Of a stretch of DNA of 64,000 bases, positions 1-8,700 are shown in pieces. This DNA comes from Pantoea eucrina (GTDB taxonomy: Bacteria > Pseudomonadota > Gammaproteobacteria > Enterobacterales > Enterobacteriaceae), in the NCBI RefSeq assembly GCF_001691555.1, contig NZ_MAYN01000001.1, positions 1-64,000 of the forward strand, read 5' to 3'. A program made the position numbers and the translations under genes. The notes under the pieces were generated by a model that saw only the letters and a program-made list of their open reading frames with translations, was not told where the DNA came from and made no database searches. How positions within the stretch are numbered: the stretch's first letter is position 1; every line of letters begins with the position of its first letter.

Positions 1-104
1 ACGACGCTTCGTGAAAAACCGTTCTCAAGCATGGCAAACATCAGCTCAATGTGCGCTTTTTCGGTCTGCTCCTTTAGCTCAATCCGGACTGTATAACTGG
101 CCAT
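1..104 (-). CDS. GhoS/DUF2622-like protein, N-terminal part only (runs off the window)
   Basis: The first 34 residues are visible: the protein starts MASYTVRIELKEQ and continues to ...MLENGFSRSV at the window edge. This beta-strand/helix start, with a small protein 'xYTVRxEL...GFSR' pattern, resembles the DUF2622 proteins grouped with GhoS, the endoribonuclease antitoxin of the type V GhoT/GhoS system. The match is from memory of the family pattern and covers only the N-terminus, so catalytic function cannot be judged. No GhoT-like small membrane toxin is visible on this side. A 26-bp palindrome lies just upstream and may be its operator. Confidence 0.5.
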   Translation of the reverse strand, partial: MASYTVRIELKEQTEKAHIELMFAMLENGFSRSV

Positions 105-122
105 AGCGATACCTGACAGATG

Positions 123-148
123 TATAATTTAAGATAACTTAAATTATA
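123..148. promoter_or_regulatory. Perfect 11-bp inverted repeat, likely promoter/operator of the leftmost gene
   Basis: The arms TATAATTTAAG (123-133) and CTTAAATTATA (138-148) are exact reverse complements separated by ATAA. Each strand of the palindrome contains TATAAT, a consensus -10 box. The minus-strand copy (143-148) would start transcription about 30 bases before the ATG at 104. Overlap of a -10 box with a palindrome is typical of autorepressor binding, but the protein that binds is unknown. Confidence 0.55.
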
Positions 149-464
149 GGTGTTTCTGAACAAATAACGGGCAATTGAGATATGTCCTAAGCAAATGCGC
201 TTACTGTTCTGAGCCCCCGTCCTGATCAACTCCGGGAGAACTCAGCCCGCTGCGTACCTTAACGTCCGCAAAGAGCGAAAAGCGGACATTATGGCCAGAT
301 AAAATTCTGCTATCCCAATACATTGATAACTACCAGATATGTTGAACGATGCAGTTCACGTCTTTAGGTAAATAATCAAATCATAGCCTGTTGCGAATCG
401 ACAGCATTTCCCGGTATAACTTTCTTAAGGTCTTTATAGATGGGCGCATGTAAACAGGAGACGG
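149..464. other. Intergenic stretch, no gene seen
   Basis: No open frame with protein-like content. It contains a short inverted repeat, GTCCGC (268-273) with GCGGAC (about 285-290), and must hold the promoter of the cupin gene, preceded by a purine-rich GGAGAC ribosome site just before 465. Confidence 0.4.
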
Positions 465-815
465 ATGATGATTTCAAAGGAAAATGCAGAGCATTATTTC
501 TGGGGCGAAGATTGCGATGGTTGGTATCTGGTAAACCGTCAGGACATGCTGATTATTCATGAGAAAATGCCTGCCGGCACTTATGAAAAGCGACACTTTC
601 ACTCCGTTTCCAGACAGTTTTTCTTTGTTCTCAATGGCGTTCTTTCGATGGAGTTAGAAGGTAAATTGCATAATATCAAAGCCCTTCAGGGGCTGGAAAT
701 TCCACCGGGAACAAAGCATCAAGCCAGAAACGACACAGGGTCTTCCGTAGAATTTATTGTAATTTCACATCCGACGACGCGAGGAGATCGTTCTGACCTC
801 CCTTCATCCTGCTGA
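465..815 (+). CDS. Small single-domain cupin protein
   Basis: 116 residues forming one cupin_2 beta-barrel. The first cupin motif is recognisable as KRHFHSVSRQFFFVLNG (about residues 42-58) and the second as GLEIPPGTKHQARN (about 75-88), which supply the usual metal-binding His/Glu positions, although one Glu of motif 1 is not obvious. Proteins of this size are stand-alone metal-binding barrels or sugar/small-molecule isomerases; the substrate is not predictable. Start ATG 465 (or 468) follows GGAGAC. It stands alone with no operon partner. The family call is firm, the function unknown. Confidence 0.75.
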   Translation: MMISKENAEHYFWGEDCDGWYLVNRQDMLIIHEKMPAGTYEKRHFHSVSRQFFFVLNGVLSMELEGKLHNIKALQGLEIPPGTKHQARNDTGSSVEFIVISHPTTRGDRSDLPSSC

Positions 816-948
816 CGACTTATGAACAACGGCTACGGTTTGTCTTAACGCAAGGCCAACGTACTGTGTATTAACCTACCTGAGTACTTACAACACATGT
901 TTCTGGCACAAAGCCGCTCTATTCAGGGCCATTGAAGCTGACCTCAGG

Positions 949-1370
949 TTAGCCGGTAATAGGGGTTTCGCCTGTAGTTTTCCCGGACAGCCTCCTGTAG
1001 TTTTTAATGGTCGCGCTGGAAAGGCTGGCTGCTGTATCCACGATGACAAAGCTGAAAGTATTTTCAGTTATCCTGGTGACTTCTGCAGGCAGTGACTTAA
1101 GTGCGGTGTCTGCAATATGCAGAAGTGGAATACCAGCGCTCGCTGCTTTCATTTCAGCAAAATAGCAGTGTGCAAGGGAACAGCGATCAGACTCACTTTT
1201 GCCCTGACGAGTTCTGAAATACCCTGTTGCAGGGTTGCGATCATCGCATCATCATCAATTTTCTTGCCCGGCCAGAAAGGCGCTGGCAACGAGATAATAT
1301 GCATTTTAGGGAAATCCATATCATATTTCGCTCCGTACCCGACGTGGCAGTCTGTAACCAGCACAACCAT
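949..1370 (-). pseudogene. Asp/Glu-racemase-like gene, broken by frameshift and upstream stops
   Basis: Two adjoining minus-strand frames encode consecutive parts of one protein. 1370-1149 gives ...YGAKYDMDFPKMHIISLP...SLIAVPLHTA, and 1152-949 continues YFAEMKAASAGIPLLHIADTAL. Together they form the '(C/H)NTAH-Y..E(L/M)...(I/V)P(L/V)LHIAD' core of the aspartate/glutamate/hydantoin racemase superfamily. The break is near 1155-1160, where one base appears to be missing: moving frame between HTA and YFAE restores the motif. A residue string DDIIRFISRTQ just upstream is followed by in-frame TAG and TGA, so the N-terminus is damaged as well, and the C-terminal third looks scrambled. It is divergent from an intact PLP-dependent dehydratase, which may once have been its amino-acid pathway partner. 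Confidence 0.65.
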
Positions 1371-1480
1371 TCAGATGTGTATCTACTGCGTTCTGCTGAT
1401 AAACCTTATGATGTCATCCTGGACAGGCTTCGGACAGAACAGCAACTATGCTGTGAGATACATTCATAGGATTTAGATTA

Positions 1481-2383
1481 ATGGAAATAGGTATCCGTAC
1501 CCCTCTCATACATTCTCTCCCTTTAAGCCAGCACAGCGGATGTCGTGTCTGGCTGAAGATGGAGTCTTCCCAGCCCACCGGCTCTTTTAAGCTCCGCAGC
1601 GCGGGACATGCCTGTTGCTATTATGCCAGTAAGGGCGCTACAGCATTTGTCAGTTCATCCGGTGGAAATGCCGGAATTGCGGTGGCACACAGCGGTCGCA
1701 GACTGGGGCTGCCGGTAACTGTGGTTGTGCCGGAAACCACGTCAGCCAGAGCAAGACAGCTTATTGAGCAGGAAGGTGCCTGCCTCATTGTGCACGGGAA
1801 AGTATGGAGTGAGGCTAACGATTACGCCCTGTCACTGGCGACAGAGGACATCATCTATGTCCATCCCTTTGATAACCCGCTTTTGTGGGAAGGCATCAGC
1901 ATAATCGTGGATGAAGTCATCAGTGAGGGTGTAAAACCTGATGCCGTTATTCTGTCCGTCGGCGGCGGAAGCATGCTGTCCGGCATAGCGCTGGGACTGG
2001 AAAAACATCAGCTTGGCCACATTCCGGTTTATGCCGTTGAAACACACGGTACGGCCTCGCTTAATGCCTCGCTGAATGCCAATAAGCTGATGCGTCTTGA
2101 TAAGGTCAGCGGCATAGCCACAACACTGGCCGCAAGCCAGGTGTGCGAAAATGCTTTTAACGTGGCCAGCCGATTGGATGTAAGAAGTATGCTGGTTTCT
2201 GATGCGGAAGCGCTGCATGCCTGCCGGCGCTTTCTCGATGATCATCGCGTACTCACTGAGCCGGCATGCGGAGTATCATTGTCACTCCTGTATGACAACA
2301 AAATCAGGTTCACTCCTGCCGACAATGTACTGGTCATTGTTTGCGGCGGGGCATCGATCACGCTGGAAGAGATAGCGGGCTGA
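1481..2383 (+). CDS. PLP-dependent L-serine/L-threonine dehydratase-like enzyme
   Basis: 300 residues of the fold-type II PLP family. The Schiff-base lysine is K37 in GSFKLRS, the substrate-phosphate/serine loop is SSGGNAG (59-65), the glycine-rich PLP-phosphate loop is VGGGSMLSG near 165, and the C-terminal VIVCGGAS places a cysteine where SDS-type serine dehydratases coordinate the pyridine nitrogen. Such enzymes deaminate serine or threonine to pyruvate or 2-oxobutyrate. At 300 residues with no ACT domain it is the short catabolic form, not IlvA. The nearest gene, on the other strand, is a broken racemase. Substrate specificity is inferred. Confidence 0.8.
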   Translation: MEIGIRTPLIHSLPLSQHSGCRVWLKMESSQPTGSFKLRSAGHACCYYASKGATAFVSSSGGNAGIAVAHSGRRLGLPVTVVVPETTSARARQLIEQEGACLIVHGKVWSEANDYALSLATEDIIYVHPFDNPLLWEGISIIVDEVISEGVKPDAVILSVGGGSMLSGIALGLEKHQLGHIPVYAVETHGTASLNASLNANKLMRLDKVSGIATTLAASQVCENAFNVASRLDVRSMLVSDAEALHACRRFLDDHRVLTEPACGVSLSLLYDNKIRFTPADNVLVIVCGGASITLEEIAG

Positions 2384-2680
2384 CAAAAGAATGGAATGAT
2401 TACTCTGGAGTCTATTCCTGAGAAATGCTGGTGAGCTAGCCGGTTGACCGACGTATGGTGATGTGAGGTAAGTCTGCTTTTGGTACCAGACGACCAGGAG
2501 CGTGCAGTTTACTCTTAGCTAACAGCAGACACTGGCTTTGTAAACATATCCGATGCTGAAGCTGTTAAGAACAGACGGCCCCGGCGTGAGAGCTTATTGC
2601 TGGAGCGTCAGTCTTTTTATACTGTTAAACGAAGTGGGTTGCGAAGCTTTAAGCCCCAAAAAATTTTTCAGGCCCGTCTG
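2384..2680. other. Intergenic stretch, nothing recognised
   Basis: About 300 bases between two gene 3' ends. I see no coding frame and no strong hairpin-plus-T terminator; only an A-run followed by a T-run near 2655-2670 stands out. Confidence 0.4.
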
Positions 2681-3226
2681 CTAATACAGTAAATCAAGCT
2701 GTTCAGGTTCACTGATAAGACGGAGGTTTCCCTGGTTGTCCGTATTAAACAGGGCCTGGTAGCGCACTGAATCAATACCCATGACCAGATTATCGAGATC
2801 AGTATTGGCAACGCGTACTGAGTGATTTTTCGCCCAGTCTGGCAGGGCATGAATATAATAGGTAAATATCACATCAGTCATGCCGTTGTTATCTGTCGAG
2901 ACAGCCTTTATGCTTCTGACGCGCATGGTTCCATAGCAGAAATCATGATATTTCGTGAATGAAGCCTGGCCGTACGGGGTTAGCTGCCAGATTTTACTGC
3001 CTGCTTTCACATGAGCAGTGATAAGGCCGGCATCGACAAGCGCCTCCATTTTTGCATTAATCCAGCGGTCAGTACCTGTTCTTATTGAAACCGGCCACTG
3101 CTTTTCACCCAGACAAAGAGACTGCCGATTAAGTGACTGCTGTATAAGCTCACGATACTGACTTTTATATCCCGCATAACAGCAGAACGACAGGAAAAAA
3201 AGCAAAATCCCTGTGATACATTTCAA
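2681..3226 (-). CDS. Exported protein resembling CpmK of carbapenem loci
   Basis: 181 residues with a clear signal peptide (MKCITGILLFFLSFCCYA, cleavage probably before G19), so periplasmic. The mature part carries a CLGEKQWPV motif, a small winged-helix-like stretch (KMEALVDAGLI ... IWQLTPYG), a DFCYGTMRV motif and a conserved-looking end (...EPEQLDLLY). This arrangement resembles proteins I recall annotated as CpmK near Photorhabdus-type carbapenem genes; that is recall, not a search. Its ATG (3224-3226) overlaps the stop of the CarG-like gene, so the two are translationally coupled. Molecular function is unknown. Confidence 0.5.
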   Translation of the reverse strand: MKCITGILLFFLSFCCYAGYKSQYRELIQQSLNRQSLCLGEKQWPVSIRTGTDRWINAKMEALVDAGLITAHVKAGSKIWQLTPYGQASFTKYHDFCYGTMRVRSIKAVSTDNNGMTDVIFTYYIHALPDWAKNHSVRVANTDLDNLVMGIDSVRYQALFNTDNQGNLRLISEPEQLDLLY

Positions 3227-3757
3227 CGAAATTTCTCCATATCCAGAATCTGAAAAGCTTCATTCACGTCATCAAAAGTTTGTTCAGTAAGATAAATCCC
3301 TGCTGGATCCCAGTAAAAAACAGACGTCCCGGGATCGTCGTTATTTTGCACCAGTCGGAATCGCGAAAACCTTACTCGCGATTTATCGGTAAGATCTCCG
3401 TCGCCATCGCTGCCGACATATTTGGTCGCCCTGATAAGGTAAAACCGCCCTTCATAGCGGTGAAGTTCTGTGCCGCTTATCTTAAGGGTAGATGCTGATA
3501 GCCTTAAATCGGTCCAGGTAAAGTCATCGTCATCCGGGACCGGTACGATAAGCCAGCTTTTCCTGGCTGACAAAAATGTTAAGAGTTTCACTGGGATGAG
3601 AAGTCTTATTGTCATAAGTTGCGGAAAAGACGGCATCTTGTATGCCATCACCATTCAAATCAATGCTGTTCAGCCCTTTTTTCAGGTAAATATGGGTGTC
3701 TGCCTGTAATGAAGCCGGAAGGCTTATCAGAATGGCTGTCAGTATTATAAAAGGCAT
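3223..3757 (-). pseudogene. CarG-like carbapenem self-resistance protein, frameshifted
   Basis: The gene starts at ATG 3755-3757, eight bases after the preceding stop, with signal peptide MPFIILTAILISLPASLQA followed by an FG-GAP-like DLNGDGIQDAVF motif. That frame runs off into AYRTGPG and stops at 3530. The frame continuing the protein (SWLIVPVPDDDDFTWTDLRL ... to 3223) begins a few codons earlier. The join lies at the run of four A on the coding strand (T run 3558-3561). One extra A there gives an uninterrupted product of about 177 residues, the usual CarG size. CarG-family proteins are periplasmic and protect producers against carbapenem. No carbapenem biosynthesis genes are visible. The locus could be a pseudogene, a phase-variable tract, or a base-calling error. 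Confidence 0.6.
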
Positions 3758-3765
3758 TTTCAGGT

Positions 3766-4449
3766 TCAAAATTTCCGCACCAGTCTGAAGCCAGTGTCCG
3801 GCAGGGCGTAGCCGGCACTGTGCGTGTCGCAGCTGGTCAGATTGCCCGTATGCAACAAGAAGCTGCCGCCACAAAAATAGTACATTTTCATACCGGAAAG
3901 GGTGTCGAAAGCATCAACCCATTCCGAAACGTTACCGCTCATGTCATACAGACCGAGCGCGTTGGGCCGCAGGCTTTTCACACGGACAGTACCGAAATGC
4001 AGATCGTTGAAGTCAGGGAACCAGGCGACAGCATTTGCATTGTTGCTGCCAGCAAATCTGAAACCATACGAGTTATTTTCCAGTCCAGCCTGTCCTCCAC
4101 GGGCAGCAACCTGCCATTCCTCGGCCGTAGGTAAACGGTAACCATTAGCCCGGGTATCCTGTGTAAATCCGTAACGGGAACTGTCACGTGCCGGTACGCC
4201 CTTATTATTGAGATAGACCGGTCTCAGCCCCGCCTTTTCACTCAGGGCATTTGCAAAAATCACCGCATCTGACCATTCAACACTGGTAACCGGATGTGCG
4301 CCGTGATCTGTATCCGCCGGCCGGCAGTCCTCGTAAGCGGCTCCATTACATCCGATACCAAATGCATAATCACGCTCAACAGCCCACGCGTAAACATCTG
4401 AATAAAAACGGTAGGTGAATTCAGTACGCATGATCCTGAAAGCATTCAC
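3766..4449 (-). pseudogene. Formylglycine-generating-enzyme (SUMF1/FGE-sulfatase) domain protein, 5' end disrupted
   Basis: The C-terminal 220 residues are a clean FGE-sulfatase domain: HPVTSVEWSDAVIFANALS, YRLPTAEEWQVAARGG, NALGLYDMSGNVSEWV and DTGFRLVR are the family landmarks. The only start in this frame is a GTG (4447-4449) without a ribosome site. The homology clearly continues upstream in the same frame (LRGTVPGQHDYAVHANFT, to about 4503) and then in another frame (SPDEVVIAAGKY, about 4503-4540), so one base is missing near 4500-4505. No start codon is found further up. The family includes true sulfatase-activating enzymes and many regulatory or accessory proteins. It sits first in the FGE, CarG-like, CpmK-like unit. 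Confidence 0.65.
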
Positions 4450-5070
4450 CGTGAAGTTAGCGTGTACTGCATAGTCATGTTGGCCAGGAACGGTACCGCG
4501 TAATATTTGCCAGCAGCAATAACGACTTCATCAGGAGACTGTGTTGCAGCGGCAAAAGCGGACAGCGAGCTGGTGGCATCCTGTGTACCGTACCGATGAT
4601 GAATGAAATCCTATATTGGATGATTTTTTTCTCACGAAACGCTGCTATCCGGAATGCTACTGGCGTCTGCAGTGCCGGAAAATCATATCGTCTGGATACG
4701 TATACTGATAGCGTTTTATGCGTGCTGACGATCGACCTTCAGATACAAGACGAAATAGGGTAAGAAATATATTGTCTGATTTGTCTTTTATTTGATCAGT
4801 CACACCCTGTTAATTAATTATTGCTATCACATAAATCTGAAATAAAAAATATTTCAACTAACATAAAAGTAGAGTGCAAGTAAATCAACTGGTTAACTTT
4901 GTTGCTTGAATTCCGGTTTACATACCAAACGATTCTGCCTAAACGTTAAAACCGCACATAAAGATAATAATCTTTATATAATGTAAAAAATGCAGATTTG
5001 CTCCCCAATGGTTAAGCGTTATATTGGGTTTCCTGTAAGAGCAGAACCTGTAAGGGTCAAATGAGTCGTC
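4450..5070. other. Decayed FGE 5' end, then AT-rich promoter region
   Basis: 4450 to about 4606 holds the out-of-frame N-terminal remains of the FGE-like gene. From about 4735 the sequence turns AT-rich (TTAATTAATTATTG and similar at 4810-4825) up to the FixJ-type regulator. This looks like a promoter and possibly a nucleoid-protein-bound region; no gene is seen in it. Confidence 0.45.
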
Positions 5071-5685
5071 ATGAGTAAAACTGTTTATATTGTTGATGAC
5101 GAAGAATCCGTCATCGCTTCGCTGCAAAACCTGCTTGAAGCTGAAGGGTACGCTATTTCAGCGTTTACCTCTTCATCCGACTTTCTCAGCGAGGCAGATT
5201 ATAAAACGCCAGGCTGCCTCATCACCGACTTAAACATGCCTGGATTTGACGGCTTTGATGTTTCAGAACAGCTGACGGAACGGGGATATTCTATTCCCAC
5301 TATTTTCCTGACGGGCTTTGGTACCATACCTATCACCGTAAGGGCGATGAAAGCCGGTGCGTTTGAGTTTCTGACCAAACCCGTCATGCCCGACGATCTT
5401 ATAAAGGTTGTTGAAGATGCGCTGGCACTGTCAGAAAAAAGTGCCACGCTATCTCAGGAAAAACGCTTAGTGACCGCCCGCTATAATTCGCTCACTCCGC
5501 GTGAAAAAGAGCTCATGAAATATATCGTCAGAGGTTTGCTGAATAAGCAGATTGCAGCAGAAATGGGCATCAGTGAAATTACGGCAAAAGTTCACAAGCG
5601 CAGGGTTCTGGAAAAGATGATGGTGCGATCTGTTTCTGAAATTGTCCGGATGGCTGAACGGCTGAATTTGATTCAGGATAATTAA
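5071..5685 (+). CDS. FixJ/NarL-type two-component response regulator
   Basis: 204 residues. The receiver domain (1-120) has acidic pocket D9/D10, phospho-acceptor D53 in CLITDLNMPG, T81 in FLTGFG and K103 in LTKPV. A LuxR-type helix-turn-helix (about 138-200) contains LTPREKELMKYIVRGLLNKQIA and EITAKVHKRRVLEKM. The ITDLNMPG/LTGFGTI signature is that of the FixJ subgroup. It converges on the giant sensor kinase gene and is the likely DNA-binding output of that system. Target genes are not identifiable from sequence. Confidence 0.88.
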   Translation: MSKTVYIVDDEESVIASLQNLLEAEGYAISAFTSSSDFLSEADYKTPGCLITDLNMPGFDGFDVSEQLTERGYSIPTIFLTGFGTIPITVRAMKAGAFEFLTKPVMPDDLIKVVEDALALSEKSATLSQEKRLVTARYNSLTPREKELMKYIVRGLLNKQIAAEMGISEITAKVHKRRVLEKMMVRSVSEIVRMAERLNLIQDN

Positions 5686-5714
5686 TCGCCCGGTCATGCA
5701 TGATGAAGGCTTTC

Positions 5715-5730
5715 CGGGAGGCTCCTCCCG
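5715..5730. terminator. Hairpin between convergent genes
   Basis: CGGGAGG (5715-5721) and CCTCCCG (5724-5730) are perfectly complementary, between the FixJ-type gene and the kinase 3' end. There is no long T-run, so it is a weak or shared terminator. Confidence 0.4.
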
Positions 5731-5761
5731 CTGGTTAAGACGCGAGGAGCCCAGGTTTACT

Positions 5762-8700
5762 TCAGCATTCAAGGGGTAATGTAAACCAGAACAGGCTGCC
5801 GCCCTCAGTGCGGTTTTCAGCATGTAATGTGCCGCCATGCCGCTTTACGATCTCATTACTGATAGTCAGCCCCATTCCCATTCCTTCCGGCTTAGTGGTA
5901 TAGAATGAGTCGAAGATCTTGCCGATAACCTCATCAGAAAGTCCGGTGCCATTATCTGCAACGTCAAACCGGATAACATTGCTGGCTGGATGTGATGAAG
6001 AGAGTCGCAATATTCTCACGCCGGGGTTATCCGCTATGGCTTCAATCGCATTGATAACCAGGTTGAGCATCACCTGTTGAATTTGCACGCTCTCGCAGAA
6101 AACCCTATCATTCTTCGCCGTTAAATCCAGTTCCAGTAAGACAGATCGACGCTCAAGTTCGAGGCGGGATAACACAATAATATCCCGCGCAATAGCGTGT
6201 AATCTTGCTGGAGCAAACTCCGCTATCTGGTTACGCGTCAGCGCCTGCAGTCCGCGAATAATATCTCCTGCCCGTTGCCCTTCACGGATGATCTCATCAA
6301 GCCCGCGACTGACGTTTTCCAGGTTTGCCGGATCGCGTTTGAGCCAGCGCTGGCTGGCACCGGCATTAGAGACAATTGACATCAGTGGCTGGTTTATCTC
6401 ATGAGCAATGGATGAGGTCAGCTGCCCGACAGTGGTCGCGCGCGCAACGCGGGCGAGTTCCGCCTGTGCGATTCTGACAGCATCCTCGGCCTGACGCTGG
6501 TCAGTGATATCCGTCAGTGTGCCAAAATACTCGGCGATTTCTGGCCAGTTTTCATTAGGCTCGCCAATCCCTTTAATATATCGACACTCGCCATCATCGC
6601 GAATAATGCGAAACTCGGCCTGCATCACTTCACCCGTGATGACCCAGTTTTCTATCTGTTCCCTGAGGCAGGGAAGATCGTCCGGATGTACGCGGCTCTG
6701 GAACTCTGCCATGGAAGTTGTGACCTGCTCATCGGGCAGCCCCATGATGCGTTTGTACTCATCTGAGATGTACTGGATATCCGGTTGAATCAGCCAGTGC
6801 CATGTGCCGGTATGGCTGATTTTCTCACCCAGCATCAGTGAAGTCTGGCTGGCGCGCAGCTGCTTCTCAATTTTGCGGCGCTGGATGTTTTCTTCGACCA
6901 GCTCTGCATAAAGACGTGCGGTTTCCAGAGAAACGGCTGCCTGCGCGCCCAGCATAGAGACTATCCTGGAGTGCTCAGCCGTAAATACATCGGGCATCAG
7001 GCGGTTTTCCAGATAAAGCACGCCGACCATTTGCGCCTGACGGAACATGGGCACGCACATCACTGCGGCTCCCGACGTAACCAGATAATTATCCTGACTG
7101 AATGGGGTGAAAACCTCAGGCTTACCGGTTCGTATCTCCTGCCCGGTTCGGATAACCGCAGAGAGAATGGAAAGAGGAAGATCGGTTTCAACCGGTATTT
7201 CCTGAACGATTTTAACCTTAACACCCTCAGCTGTGGTGCTGGCCCTGGCCTGAATCTCCGGGATGTTACCGTCAGTTAAGCGGATCAGCATACAGTGCTG
7301 TGCACCGGCACGCTCAACCAGCATCATCATAAGAATATGAATAAGCCGATCAAGATTGATCTCTTCCGTCAGCGCACGCATGACCGTTACCATACTCTGC
7401 AGATCGCTGATGACCGGGCTGTGTTCAAATGGCATCGTGCTAAGGGCCGTATGACTATGATGACTGGAGAGGGCTGGATAGGCTGTCTCCAGCTGGCGAA
7501 CTTTTGCACTGGCTCCCCATCGATCCCAGGCCGCCATGGCACCCTTGATATAAGCGTCGCCGGCAAAAGACATACTTCTGTCGTAGGCCATCCGCGCGGC
7601 CAGCTCGCAGGCAAGCCCGTTGATATGATGAAACTGTTCTTCACGTGACAGGGCGATAGCCCTTTCAAACTGCTCTGCAGCCAGAGCCATTTCCCCTTCA
7701 AGGCGAAATATTTCAGCGCGAAGTAACGCTTCTTTATCAGCGAACGTTTTCGCGTTCTCATTTGACCAGGTAACAAGCTTGTCGAGGTGGGGTTTGAGCT
7801 GCTGACGTAACGCCCTGGTGATGGTTCCTGCAGGAAGCGGAGCAGTCAGACTCAGGGCGCTGTAAAGATGAAAATCAATCATATGCACATTACCCGGAAT
7901 ACGCGCAGTCAATAGCGCTGCGTTCTGAAAGCACTGGTTAGCTGCAGGGTATTCATTGGCAAAAAAATGCGCCATACCCTGATAAAGCCGTGCCCAGAAC
8001 TGCATCAGATACATTGGCTCAGCGGCATCTTCAGGTTTCATCTCCTCGATAACAGGGGGTGAAAAATCTGCGCCGCTGAAGGTCACTCCCCGCGATTTTC
8101 GCAGGAACATGACGTAATCAAGCTGCATGCCCAGAATAATCTCGACATCGCGATACTGTACCTTTTTCACAAATAACATGCCGCGCGTGATGGCGGTATG
8201 CACTGCATCAAGATGATCGCCACGGGCCAGGTAATTCATAATGATATGGCGCAGCGCCAGACATGCTGACGTTCGATCCCCTGTTTCAACACCTGCATCA
8301 AAAGCGGCCTTTGCCCGTTCGATAGCGTAGGTCAGCGGCATAGTCCAGACGCTGACCTGATCGAGAGGCAGAAGGGTACGTGCCTTAAAGCTGACAAAAT
8401 CATGCTTATAAATCAGCTCGCGCGCCAGCAGCGTACTGGCAAAGCCGCGACTGTACTCATCATACTGATCGCCGCACACGACGCCATACCATGACAGCGC
8501 AAGCGTGGAGGCCCCCGACAGTCCGTGCGCCATAGAGAGATGGAGCAGCCTGCACAGAATCATAAAATGAAGGCGGGGGTTAATGAAGACGGCAAACGTG
8601 CTGGCGCTTGCCAGCAGGTTCATGACGGCCTCAGTATTTTTACAATTTACCTGTGGCAGTGAGCGGAAGCGGGCGTAAGGATTTTTGCCCACGTCTTCTT

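Noticed and set aside
240..300. Short GTCCGC/GCGGAC inverted repeat as part of an IS end
   Set aside because: No transposase, no target duplication and no second copy recognised in the window.
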